Assembly: GCF_036417845.1 (NCBI RefSeq)
Contig: NC_089981.1
Span: 26,556,001-26,620,000 of the forward strand
From: Apteryx mantelli
Taxonomy: Eukaryota; Chordata; Aves; Apterygiformes; Apterygidae
DNA length: 64,000 nucleotides
Direction of reading: 5' to 3'
Made by a program: the position numbers and the translations under genes. Of the stretch, positions 36,326 through 48,900 are shown in pieces (the stretch's first letter is position 1; each line of letters begins with the position of its first letter). Below the pieces are notes generated by a model that saw only the letters and a list, made by a program, of their open reading frames with translations, was not told where the DNA came from and did not search any database.

Positions 36326-36425
36326 CATATATATATATACACACACACACTCTTGTATACTTATACATGTATATTTATATATATACACTTGTCTGTGTGT
36401 ATATATATGCGTATGTACACACACA
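36326..36425. repeat. (AT)n(AC)n microsatellite and satellite-like flank
   Basis: A compound run of AT followed by AC units (36326-36350) is followed by about 75 bases of alternating T/A and C/A that look like a decayed continuation. Alternating purine-pyrimidine DNA like this is prone to slippage and can adopt Z-DNA. Confidence 0.85.
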
Positions 36426-36795
36426 TTTAAAGCTTTTTTGTACTATATATGCAAGTTTTATGAGAGAAACAGGTATTCACTGATTGCTGTGTAGTTGTAC
36501 GTGTGTAAGAATAGATACTGTGTAATTTGAGGGTATTCAACAGTAAGCTGATCTTGTCATTTAGATCATTTAGATATTGATGTAATTATTTTGGCAATTA
36601 ATATTTTAACTTTTATTTCTTTTTAATGAAGTCTGAGAATACATGGCCTTGGCAGAATACATGGCTATTTAAAACAAACAGCCAGATAACACAGTTGTAT
36701 TAAAAAATGTAAATTGGGAAGATTAATGCCAAATTTAATTTCTTTTGTCCCTTTCATTGCTGAGTTTCTACACTTGAAGAGGCATATTTTTACGC

Positions 36796-36825
36796 TAGAC
36801 TACACAACTATAGACTACACAACTA
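36796..36825. repeat. 15-bp perfect tandem repeat
   Basis: The unit TAGACTACACAACTA occurs twice back to back with no mismatch. Confidence 0.88.
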
Positions 36826-38519
36826 CATATAGCTCAAATAATTTAAATTATTTTTAATTGTACTGCAGTTTGTTTAGCATAAAGAAGCAGAGTGAAGTGA
36901 GACTTCTGACAGATCAACAGTGTGTAGAAACTAAGCATTTGCATGAAGTGAAGGTTCTGTGTGCGATGAAGAGTATTCATGAAAAATGAAGTATATCAAT
37001 TTTAACCATACTTCATAATTATTGAATGTTACTTTAGTAGAAGTGCGGTTTTGCTTTTGCCTGTAGCATCTTCATTCCCTTTGTAATGTAATCCACTGAG
37101 ACTGTCTTAGAAACAGTCTGCATTTGTATGCTGAAATAATTTCTGGTGCTGTCAGTGTAGCCCTTGCAATTTAGTATGTTAAATATTGAGATATCAGTGG
37201 ATGTATGGGACTGAAAAAATCTGAAACAGTTGTGCATAGGCTTGTGCTTTCTGTAACTGACTGCCACCCGAGTCAGTTTTAAGAAATACAAAAGCTTGTT
37301 TACAACACTTGTTTGAATGTCACCAGTTTAAGGGAACATGAACAGGTAGACAGGTTATCAGATAATGGCTAGCTAACCTCGAGGGATGCACTGGGTTGAT
37401 TTCTCTCCTTCCCTTATACTTCCCTCATATAAATGTTGTGAATACTACCTCCCCCCTTCCTCCCCCAAGTTCCTCTGCCTTGGCCTGATTTCTGTGTTGG
37501 CAGGCTTGAGTATCCTTCCTAAGTCTTAGTGATTTGATGAAGCTTCACAGTGACATGAAGACCACCTAAAGGAGATCCAGGGGCAGGTTAGCCGTAAAAC
37601 CGATACTAATGACTAAACTCAAAGATGCATTGAAAAGGTCTTGTAAAGCCTGGTGAAACAATTTAAAAATACCCCACAAACAAGCTTTAAAATATACATT
37701 TGCAGGTCCACTGATTTCCTAACGGATACACTCATTTTTAGTTTCCATGTTTTATGAGGGTTGGATAAAATGTACTGATCTGCTTTCATTAACAAAGACT
37801 GAAAAACAAAATGCCAAACTCTATTTTAAATATTTTTTAATGTAACTAATGTTTTAAACATTTTTACTAATAAACAGTAGGTAAAATTATTTTCTTTAGT
37901 AAATGAACATATGACTTGCTTTAACATGTGTTTTTGCATAACTGACCACTCATTCACCTGTGCAGAAATTCAGTCTTAACTGTATTAAGAGTAATGTTTT
38001 GTCACACTTTAGATGATGGATTTTACCGTGTTTGCTAGTGCTGTACCATTTACTGTTTGCTGTTTACCTTTAAAAGAAACAAAAGTGAAAATTGAAGTGT
38101 TACAGAAAAGCATATTTGGAATCTTGCTGTTACCATGGATTGCATTCGATTCTTGCAATGTTGAGCTTTGGGAGACTTTTATGAATTTTGAAGTATCGAG
38201 AAGATTTTAAAGAGCAAAAGATGTATTTCATATTCTTGCCTTCTATGATGCCTTGAACAGGAGTGCTGAAAATGTGTTCTTAGTATTCCTGTCTAAAATT
38301 TGCTGTTGTGAGTTACCTCCAATCTACTTTTCCAACAGCTTATTTTCCCCCGTTAACTTTTTCATCTGTTCCCCTCCCTCCATTAGCTTTTTTTTTGTGT
38401 AACTTTTGTGACTTTTGCGATTCTTGTGAAGGTTCACTAGCTGCAGTTCTGCCAGGCGTTTCTTTGTTTATAGGTATCATGTTGCCTATAGGGAGCTTAT
38501 GTTAAAAGGTTGATACTGC

Positions 38520-39040
38520 TGGGGTTCCTGGAGAGGTTGTGCTAAGGGTGTCCGCGAGCCACGTGTCCTGATAAGACCTTGAGATTTCAGCAGTCAAAAG
38601 GATTTGTTTGTAAAACAGAGCATCTCTATTCCAAAAGCTGTGCAGCCCAGCAAGCTAGCTTTGGTCTTGCCTGGGCTCAGTCGTTTTATCGTTGCCCAGT
38701 TAGCAAGCTTAGCCAAATCTTGTGATGCGATATGCTGACTCTGTGGGTTTTCTGCACTACTTTCATGCATTTCTCATGTTTTTGTCCTGCTTTTGAAGCT
38801 ATTAGCTAGAAATCGTACTAAAACACTGGTTTGAGCAGCTTTCGACATCTATAACCTCGAGGTCACCCGAGCTGGTCACTTTCACGTCCCTTTAGAGGGA
38901 GCAGAGCGAGAGGCATTTCTGGGGCAACTCAACTATTTGAAGTAGGCATCTAACATAGATCAGTTGTTCCCTAAAATCACCTTTCTTTCCACTCATGAGG
39001 TGAATGACTAGCTCGACTATCGATATTTAAAGATGAGAGG
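38520..39040. promoter_or_regulatory. CpG-enriched patch inside intron 3
   Basis: CpG dinucleotides are clearly more frequent here than in the flanking intron, with clusters near 38550-38565 (including a CACGTG E-box at 38560-38565), 38680-38695, 38840-38915 and 39010-39025. GC is only moderately raised, so this is not a classical island. It could be an unmethylated regulatory element or a younger insertion whose CpGs have not decayed. No repeat family is recognised. Confidence 0.3.
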
Positions 39041-39940
39041 TAAATCCCACATCGTATCTTGTGAGAAAGCTTAGTGTGCAGCTGCTTTCTACAAGCTCAC
39101 TATCCAGCCAGCATCTGGTTGATGGTACTTCTCTCAGTACAGGACTAGAAAAGTTGCTTACTTCTGTAGCTGTTCTGGGTAAAGAACGCTTCTTTCTTAA
39201 GTGCTTTCAATACAGTCTTAAAATTATTCTTAAAACCTATTTGCTGATTTCTGGGTTTGTTGATTTGGTTCCAGAGAGGAGAACTTTCTCTTTGTTAGCC
39301 AATATTTTCAGCTTCCTATTGGTTTGAGACTGATGGAATAATGAGAATTTTATAAAAGACAGTAGTGTTGCCATTCTAAAAATCACAATATTATTCTTTC
39401 TAAGTAAATATTTGCTTCTCTGTTGTAATGTTTCCTGGATTTTACTCATTTCGCTGAGATGTTCTCTGGGATTAATCAAAGTTTTGATTCTAAAATAGAG
39501 TCTGAACACAGATTCAGATATCTTGCTGCTTTTCAATGTTCCGTTTGGCTCTAAAATGTATTCTTCCTGCATACAATTAAGCTGTTCAACAGAGTCCCTA
39601 CTTTGCTTTTCATTTATGACAATAGCTGTTGTGAGTTTAGAATTGGAAACAACTAAGCAAATACTGTCCGCAGGAACATCCAAAAGACAGACAAAACTAG
39701 AGTGATTAGTCAGAAAATCTGTGAATAAAGGGTTGAGGGTACAGCAGGATCTATTTTGAAAGTAAGATTATAATAAAATTTTTCTCCATTCTTTCCTTCA
39801 CTTCAATATGTGTCTATGTTTACCTTTTTTTTCAGATCATAGAATGAGTGGGGAGGAGAATCAGGACTTTTAAAAACAACTGACATTGGGTACTTTTGTA
39901 CTTTTGGTTTCTGTTTGGTACCACCTCCTGAATCAGCTCC

Positions 39941-40013
39941 CCTCATCCCATCAGAAACACATGCATTGTATTTCTCTCCTCATCCCAGCAGAAGTACATG
40001 CATTGTATTTTTA
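39941..40013. repeat. 37-bp tandem duplication
   Basis: Two adjacent copies (39941-39977 and 39978-40013) each begin CCTCATCCCA and contain ACATGCATTGTATTT. They differ at a few positions near the middle and the end. Confidence 0.85.
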
Positions 40014-43000
40014 AGAAGTTTCAAATGGTGCCCTGAAAACTTCCTGGTTACTTCTTAAAACTTGGCAGGAATTTCTTTCTTATATTTGATGAAGGTACTG
40101 TTTTTATCGGAGGGGGTGTGTGTGGTGGGGGTGGTTGTGCTTGGTTGAAGCAGCTGTTGCCACCAGTCGTTGGACTACTTACATGCAATGTGCGGAAGTG
40201 GAAAAGCCAAAGGAACTAACATGCGCCAATTTAGAACCTATCAGTTTCTGAGCATTTCTGTAGAAGCAAAGGACGAAAATAGTAAATTATGTGCTTTTAC
40301 CTTTCCAGATCATTAAAGGTCTGATCTAAAGCTTGTTGATTTTGGTGAGCTTCGGATTAATGTGTGGCTCAGTTACAGAAGCCAATCAATTCTTCCTCAC
40401 TATCATTAGAAGATAAAGGTGTGAAGTACCATCCTGACTGCTGTGGATGAGACGAACACAAACTGACTAGCCAATACAGCTTCATGAGACACACTAAACC
40501 ATCTAAAACTGAGCTGTCAATTAAAGCGATACTAAAATTTCCCCTGTATCTTTCCTTCACAGCCCTTTTCTCACCAATTCTGAAACACTTGTGTAGCAAC
40601 ATGGTCATCCAGCTCACTTTTCTGATTTAGCTGAAAAAACTATTCCTGTGAGACATTAGTTTCAGCTGAATCACTTGCTCTTCACACTACTGCATGGCTG
40701 CACAAGCGCTAGTGCTGGGGCAGGAGAAGCATTGCAAAGGCAGGAGGTGGGACTGTTCATTTCAGTAGCAGTGGGACCCTACTTGGACTTAAGCCTCTTA
40801 GAAAATGGCACTGTCAGTGGAAATATGTGATGAACAAGAATTGAGCAGCACTCGTCTTTAGAGGTTTAGACCTCCCAAGAGACTAAGCATTCCCTGAGAT
40901 TTGGCAATAGCCCATGAAGGATTTATATGCTTCCCATTTGAAGTAATTTGATTTGATTTTTTTTTAATGTTTATTTTCTTAAGTTCCTTTCATCTAATCT
41001 TAACTTTTTTACCCTGTCATGTTGCTGAGCAAAACTAGAATGGCTCCAAGTAACTACAAACAATGTATAATTAAAATGAATTAGTTTTAGCTGTGAAAGG
41101 TTACTTTGGATTTTATGTGAACTTTGAAATGAAGTTGATATGCCAGAAATCTTTTGATAAGATAAGAAAGTTTAATAATTTAGATGACATCTTTGTTTAA
41201 ACTTTATTGCAAAAGCTTCAAGCTTCTGTTTTAAAACATCAAATGGTCAGTTTAGAAATGCATTTAGAAGTATATTATGAATGTACGCAGATATGCATGA
41301 TTTCAACATATAATTTGGGCTTTAAAGTACCATTTATGGAGACTGAATATAATGTAAGAATGTGCAGACACCTAGGCTAGCTCACTCTTGTGTTCTGATA
41401 CACAGTTATGCTACACAGACTTTCTTGTAGAGATGTGATAGTGCTTGGTGGTTGGTTTGTTTTGCTGCTCTTTGAGATCAGGAAACGGAGTAAATTTCCT
41501 TTTCAAGAACCCTGAAAAATGGTAAGATGTTATTTTGGAGTATGGTGAGTTACTTTTGTAGAATTTGGATATTTTTGTCTTTTTTTCCAAACAAGAAATA
41601 CAAAAGGAACATTCAAGTCTACAGCTCTGGTGGGAGGATGTGGTTTGTGCAGGGACACCACGTACATTCCATTTCATGGAATGTAATTGATATGGCATTT
41701 AACAAGTTGTTTTACTTAACAGCTTCATGAAAGATCAGTTTAATTCTAAAGCTATGTGCAGTGAGAGTCCTTCTTGCAAGGCTGCTTACCTTTTCTACAG
41801 TTCAACAAAAGACATGTATTGCTAAGATGTGAAATGGGTTTGTGCTGCTGCAGAATGTTCTCCAGGTATTTCTGGTCTACACCAAATTACAGGAGACATG
41901 CTTCTATGTATGCCAGTAAGCAGAAGGATTACCTGACCACATATAGTTCCTGGTAAGCAAGTTGAAATGATTAATTTGAATAAGTCATATGAATTGTTTT
42001 TTGTTCTTTAAATGTTTACATAGCCATGTTGAAAATTGCAGTTAATCTGCAGTCTACTTCTAATGCTACTATGGTTTTATGAGCAGAGCTCTAAGAAGGA
42101 AGCCTGTTGTTAGATTTATTCATCTTTGTGATATTGACTAGCTGCAAAATAATTTTCATAGAGGACAAAACAAACTTGTATTTCTAACTTATGATGATGA
42201 ATTTGGATGTTGTCCTATTTTTATTACATAATGAAGTCCAACAAAAAACATAGGAAGTGTAAGGGTTTTTTTTTATTCCCTCTAATAAAGCTTACCAAAA
42301 CATTTGTTTAAGTTTTAAGAGTTGAATTTGGCAAAGTGTGTCAATTTTGCAATTTTGGGGAGGGAGTTGGTAACAGTCATTCTCTCTTCAGAAAGAATCT
42401 CTGTATGTAGAAGGGATGACTTTGGCATATAAACTACTGAGAGATGATTACAGATTTAAGCTCCAAGGTATCAGTTGCAAGGATTTCTAAATAATAGAAT
42501 ACTGATTAATGTAACAGTAATAATTTTTTTTTTTTTAAGAACAGCTTTCCTAAGGATGTGCCTGTCACACACTCCATTTCCTGCATTCCTTCCTCACTAG
42601 AAATATCAGATTGTAATTAATGCAAGATCACAATGTTGGGTGTCTCTATTTTGATTTTTAATTTTATTAATTAAATTACAAAAGCAAATTAGATAGTCAA
42701 ATTCAGACAAAATACGTCTTCAGAAATGGCAGGCAGAGTACAAAAATTCATGTTCATTACTTCATTTTAAAGAATACATAATTAAAAGCCAAGGAAATTT
42801 CTTGATGAATCTGTACAATAGAATGATGTATGGTTATATTCTGGATTCTTGAGTATTCTTGAGCCAGCTTTGCCCATTCCATAACAATACTGAAATAGAA
42901 AGTAATAAAAAAATCTCTTATGCAGGCCTGTTTTTGAGGAATATCATATCTTTTAAAGTAGAAATAATTTGTAAATTTTCATGGTTCAAAGAGCTCACTG

Positions 43001-43649
43001 CTTGTACCACTCTCAGGTGGACAATGAGCATTAATAGTGTAATTTAACTTCTGTGTTTCTTTCTTTGCTAGGACTTCATCTTTATTCCAAATGGGATCGT
43101 TCTGCTTCTGTTTTTTCCTAAAAATAATGGAAGCATGTTAGCCTTCTGCAAAGCGCAGCCAAAGTACGAAATGAGCTCTCTCTGAGCAGAGTCCTTTTAG
43201 AAACCACAAAAGCTGAACTCTGTTGAAACTGAATTTTGTCAGACCCGTTTCCAGTTGACAGGGACAAGGAACTTTTAGTCTGAATTTGTTTCTTGTCAGT
43301 CCATGCCTTTCTTTAAGCTTGTCTTATGAGCTTGTCAGTCATTGTCAGTGAACTAGTTTATTTTGATAAGCTAGTTCATGTTTATGACCCAAGGGTTATC
43401 TGTCGTTTTACCCCTGCACTCCCGATGCTGCTTGTTCTAATGAACTTCAAGTGTGTAGTAATCTCTTGGCATAGATTTGTAATTTTTTTGTGTTCTACAC
43501 TTCCCTATTGTAATACAGTGGAAAAGTTAAGATTCAGAATGAAATTTGTATAATAAATATTTCCATATTTAATGTTTTGGAACAGTAATATGAATCTGGG
43601 CTCGCACGCGTTGCAATCAACGCCAATTTCAGTAAGAACTACTTGGATA

Positions 43650-44120
43650 GAGTCATAGAATAATTTAAATTGGAAGGGACCCCTTCAAGCCATTTGGTCC
43701 AACCCTCTGTTCCAAGTAGGGGCCACTTCAGAGTAAGTGGACATGGCCCAGTTGAGTTTAGAGCATCTCCAAGGATGGAGTTTCTCTCTAGGCAACCTGA
43801 CCCAATATTTGACCACCATCAATGTGAAGAATTTTTTGCATACCTCTAAACAGAATTTCTCTTGCTGCAACTTGTCTGTTGCCTCTTGTCTTTTTTCTGT
43901 GCACCTGAGAGAAGAGCCTGGATCTGTTTTCTCTATAATCAGCCATTAGATGAGACTGTGATGAGATCCCCCTTAGTCTTCTCCAGGCTGAGTAAATGCA
44001 GATCTCTTGCCTTTCTCTTGTACCTCATGTGCTCAGGACTTCTGACCATCATGGCTGCCCTCTGTTAGACTCCCTCTGGTTTGTCAGTGTTCTTGCCTGT
44101 CAGTGCGTCTATACATGGGA
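43650..44120 (-). mobile_element. CR1 LINE fragment, minus strand, best preserved
   Basis: The left end, 'agtcatagaataatttaaat' then 'tggaagggaccccttcaagc', is the classic reverse complement of the CR1 3' terminus with its ATTCTATG octamer. It continues with 'atttggtccaaccctctgtt', 'gagcatctccaaggatggag', 'ctctaggcaacctgacccaa', 'atgtgaagaattttttgcat', 'gagatcccccttagtcttct' and 'ccaggctgagtaaatgcaga', in the order expected for an antisense CR1. It is 5'-truncated near 44120. The short frames here (for example 43737-43949 on the + strand) are by-products of the element, not genes. Confidence 0.92.
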
Positions 44121-44439
44121 TCATTGTTTATGTGAATAAATTTAATACTTAGTGTTCTGCTAATATCCCTGTCTGCCAGCTTTTAGCTGTAGGCCTTGTA
44201 ACCTCCTGCCTGTATGAAGGATGGTGAGAAAGGGGCCCAGTGTGCGTATGGAAGCATTAATCTGAGGGAGGATTCATATGCGAAAGGAGTGCAGTAGGAG
44301 CAACGAGTTAGGAGAGGAAAAGGAGTGGAAGTTAGAAAGTGTAATGGAAGAAATTTCACTATATGAGATTTACATTGCTGGAGGGTAGAAGACTTTAAGC
44401 CAGAGGCCATATCTTCAACCTTGGTGGATTTTTTTCTGT

Positions 44440-44700
44440 GATTAAATCTAATTGCATTTGAACTCTTGTGAGTTGTTGAGCCATCAACAAGATCTTTTGA
44501 AGAGTTCCAAAGTTGAACTGCACCTTGTATGAAGAACCTCCACTGCCTTTTTTTTAAAATTATTATTATTTTGACTAGTTAGTTACATCTAACATCCCCT
44601 CGTTCCTATACCAGATGTGTTGTATTAGGTGCAGAGTAGAGAATGGTCTTAGTGAAACAGTGGTTAGGATGAAGATGTAGCACCCATAGAAGATGATCTG
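44440..44700 (-). mobile_element. CR1 LINE fragment, minus strand, second family
   Basis: The phrases 'gttgaactgcaccttgtatg' and 'aagaacctccactgcctttt', then 'agttagttacatctaacatc' and 'ccctcgttcctataccagat', match the antisense CR1 block 'tgtgaagaa...cttcctttt...ttagtttcatttggtgacccctagttct'. It differs from the adjacent 43.65 kb copy and is separated from it by about 320 bases of unassigned sequence, so it is probably an independent, older insertion. Confidence 0.58.
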
Positions 44701-44968
44701 TGGGGCTGTATGTATGACTGCAGTGTTAATATTTAAGTGAGAGGAAGCTAGCTATGTGGAATCATTCTGCAGGAAGCTTGACAAGAACACTGGTGTCTAT
44801 ATGATGTGTTTGTAGCTGTTTAAAAAAACTTTCCAGGAAAAAGTTCTGAAACTACATTTTAGTTTAGATTGTGAAAAATTCAGTATGAAGCTACAGTAAT
44901 TAGCGTAGTCTAGTTTAAACTTGTAAGTCAAACATAATTGTTCGAATCCTTATTCATACTGACATTAA

Positions 44969-44999
44969 TGCATAAAAATGTCAGTGCATAAAAATGTCA
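44969..44999. repeat. TGCATAAAAATGTCA direct repeat
   Basis: Two identical 15-bp units are separated by a single G, giving a 16-bp period. Confidence 0.85.
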
Positions 45000-45832
45000 A
45001 TTATTATACTATTGGTAATTCTGCTCTCTACCAGCTTATTGATGGTCAAAACCTTTTTGTTTCCACTTGAAAATCTATTCCTAACATGAGCTCATGGTTT
45101 TTCTGCAGTGTTGTAGCAGACAGGCAAATAAAAATACTGTGGTTCCATCTCCGCTCTTCACAGATTACTTTCTTCAGGATTGAATGCTAATACTCTGACA
45201 GATGTTTTAAATGACAACAGGCAATGGCTGCTGGTGGTGATTTGAGTGAAAAATAAGGAGCAGCTTCATGACAAAAAGACGGTGTGTTTCTTCTTGCAAG
45301 GTGTGCAGTGTAGATTACACAGTCCTTTTTTCATAACCTTTTCTGTGATAAAGAGTGTGTAGAACTAATTTTATTCAACTAAGTTTCACCAAATTGATTT
45401 GGTACTTATGTAAATTGCATTTATGTTATTCCCCAAACCATGTCGGTCACAGATTTTGGAATTTGATTCTGTACTGCTCTGCTATTTCAGAGTCAGAACA
45501 GAAGGGTTATTTGGGGGAAATCCCTGGGAGAGAAGATGGAGATTCTTGAACATGAGCCTGTTGTTTGCTGTCTTGCATCAAAAATAAATATTTGGATTAT
45601 TTTTAAGGGCTTCTGGCTTGAGAACTTTAACACTTCTCATTATTTGATTTATATTACAGATGCTTGCAGAAATAGCTGGTTTTCATTTATAAACATCATT
45701 AACCAGCCCGATAGTTGAAAGACTGACCATGATCCATGAATAAATGAGCTGTAATGAATTTTGTCACAGATGGCTTGGTCCTAAATAAATGGTGCTTTAG
45801 CATAGTAGAAAGACAAGTCTGTGTATCCATCT

Positions 45833-45942
45833 AAAAAAAAAAAAAAAATTCCCCATCCTTCTTAAAATTTAGCTCGACTCTGCTCCATTTAAAAAAAAAA
45901 AATACACCCCCCCATATATATATAAAAAATATATATATATAA
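45833..45942. repeat. Poly-A runs and (AT)n cluster
   Basis: Two A homopolymers (45833-45848 and 45891-45902) are followed by a C-run and about 33 bases of AT alternation interrupted by an A6 run. Confidence 0.85.
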
Positions 45943-48900
45943 TGGTTTCTCTGTTACAGATTGTGAAATGTTAGTGTTTGCTTATTGATTAACCCATTTC
46001 ATGCTCTCTTTTTGAGAGAAAAATGTTTCTCCTTTCTTTCACTCTTCATTTTAATGGACCCTTTTGCCTTTTTATGATTACTTAAGATTTTATTTATAAG
46101 ATCTGGCAGTTAAAAATGTTTGAAATTATGCAGATTGATTACAACATGAAATAACAATTAAAAAATTCCAGATAGACTGAAGTATAGACTAGAAAATGCT
46201 CCCTAAGTATATTCTCAATTTTCATTGTCAGTTGTATTCCCTGTGTTCATGGGCTGTAAATATGAGTAAGACACACCTATTGATGTGAAGCATTTGGATA
46301 ATATTTGGATATCCAGATATGTGTTGCTCTGACTGCGTCACCATTATGTTTCAAGGGAGGGAAAAATTATTACCAACCAGTTGTCCGTCCCAAGGGAAGT
46401 TTCTGTTAATGGTAAGCTGTAATGAACATTTATGTTATTTTGGAAAACTGAGAATTTTAGACTCTTGTCATGAACAAAAGGTAGAAGAAAAAAAAATCTC
46501 ATTCTTTTATAAAATGATTCTTGGAGAATCAGCTGCCAGGATGCCTGCTGTGTATTTGAGGATATTGGCATCCTTTGGGAGCTTGCAGATGATGGCTAAG
46601 ATGGTGATATTAGCATGTGAAAAGGTGAGCTTTTTACCATATACGTTATGGCTTATTTCAAATCTTGGAATTGATTTAATTTCAGAAAGTATTACTTCAT
46701 GTCTCAAGCTTTTATTAATTGCTTTTTCAGATTTCTGATAGGGCTTTTATTGGCTCATTTAAATAATGTTATCAAGACAGACATGTGAAGAACTGAAATA
46801 AAAAGGTTAGAAGGGATATTGAGCTGCTTTTGTCTTCCCATAGCTCTTCTACCCAGTGATGGGTTCAATGACTCTAGCTGACTTTCACCATGGAGTGAAG
46901 TAGGTGGAATCTCTTATGTGGCTAAGCTTCCTGTGTTCTGATAGGTGACAGCTTTCTAAGCAGTTTATGAGCACAGTAGTATATTTAAACTTGTACAGAA
47001 TATGTTAAAATATGTCCGTTTTACTGAAAATTTAAATAAGTATGATTATGTACTACAAATGTAAGACAGTTTTCTAAATAAAAAATAAATATTCTTCCTT
47101 TCCCTTATGTTCTTACTCTGCCTGGGGTTGTTTGATTACACTGATTAAATAAGACAATGATGCTTCTGTATCTAAAGTTACGTTAGTTATCTATAGTTTT
47201 CCAGTTCTTCTTTTTTAAATATAACCAGGACATAGCAAGAACAAGTCAATACCAAGAAATGTATTTTTTTTCTACAGCTAATTTAACAAAAGTATTAAAA
47301 TAGATGGAGCATTATCATTTCAACAGTGAAAGCTGGATTCGGTTACTTTCTTTTCATGAGTCAACTTTTTATTTCACTACAATTCTGACTCGCCTAGTTC
47401 TCAAAGCTAGAAAGGTGCTTGTAAATGTGATTCCTGTAATTTTTGTCTGACTTTGAAGAGCATGTGGGATGATGATGCTTATAGAGAAAGATTGGGGGAG
47501 CGGAAAACAAACAAGATCTAGTACAGAGCCTGACTTTGTTAGGACTAGTCTTAGCTGCCCTTCCTGAATATTGTGGCATTTTTAGTACTTATGTTCTGTG
47601 TTTATAGTAATAGCATGTAAGACAAGCTAGTTTAATTTGTAACGTAGTAATACGAGATTATACTAAAGTTCTGGAACAATTTTTTCAAGTAAGGAAAATT
47701 CAGAGTTATTCTTTATTTTGCTTCCTTATGTTCACCCATCCATGTTTGTAAAAATGTTATAAATTTATGCAGTATATAGCCTGCTCATTTGCAGCATGGG
47801 TATTGTGCATCACACGTTGATTTTATTATTCCTTTTGCTAATGTTTAATCAACAAAATGTTACTCAGGCATTTTGTCCTCTACAAATGTTTGTGTAGTAA
47901 GATAGCAGTGCTGGTTCTGACAGCTCATTATACTAAATGTAAAGCAAACCCACAATTTATCATCAGTCCCACCATACTGCTGTTGCTTCAAAAACATTAA
48001 AACTGACATTTGGGTTTCTCTGCAGTCACCATGTACATAATACATACATTCATATTGTAACTGTATGTATTTTGCTTGTTAAACCACACTCTGAAGTTCA
48101 CAGGTAGGTGTTTGCACGTTCTGAGAGGTTTCATGGCTTTGGCGATATAATGGCATGCAAAGTATTTGTTGATCTTTACAAACAGTCGTGAATTCTTTGC
48201 ATGGACATTTTTACCATGACTTTTTTTTTTTCTGATTTTTGGTGACAGCAGGCAGGTGCCTGCGAGCAACTATTGACTCAGTGAGTCAAATCCTCTGGTT
48301 TTCATAACATATAAACTTTTTCATGGAGTGATTAATCTGCATCTTAACTTTTTCTTTTTTTTTTTTTTTTCCCCTTCCTCCTATACCTACCAGGTTGTGT
48401 TAGAAATGAAGGAAGCTTAGGTGCTCTGTTTTAAGTTTTGGCTTGTATTTACTAATGGCAATCTTGTATCTACTGGTCTCCTGCCTTCCATGTTGTTTGA
48501 TGCAGGTAACTTCCCCCTCTCTGCTATTTGCGTTACTGATACTTTTTTTTTCTTTTTTTTTTAAACAGAGCAATCCTACACTCCACAAACTAGGGTGTTA
48601 AATAAGCTACATGTTATGACATGTCTGCAGTGTGCAGTGGGTTGGGTAGAGTGCCCAGCTGGTATACCCATGCAGTGCAGTGGAAGTCAGAGGCATTAAC
48701 TTTTAGCCAAAAGCAGTATAGTCCAGACATAACATCATACAGATAAGACTATCAGGTCTGCTGTACTGCTGCATCTTTAGTCAGTCTGGTTCAGATGCTA
48801 GCTTGGCTGTTTAGCTCAAGTTTTTCTACCTTGTGCTATGTTTTGCAAAATAGATGTGCCCTAGCTTGTTGCAAATGACAGACTGCTGCTTGTGTCCTGA

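Larger units (their letters stand above)
36001..43640. other. Intron 3 interior with simple repeats and a CpG patch
   Basis: AT-rich intronic sequence. It contains the AT/AC microsatellite at 36.3 kb, a 15-bp tandem repeat at 36.8 kb, a CpG-enriched block at 38.52-39.04 kb and a 37-bp duplication at 39.94 kb. No exon recognised. Confidence 0.5.

Noticed and set aside
39237-39683. 148-codon minus-strand open frame in intron 3
   Set aside because: No recognisable family and no supporting splice or promoter context. The length is within what chance gives in 64 kb of six-frame sequence.
46319-46738. 139-codon plus-strand open frame in intron 3
   Set aside because: No family resemblance and overlapping frames are open on the other strand. 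Treated as chance.
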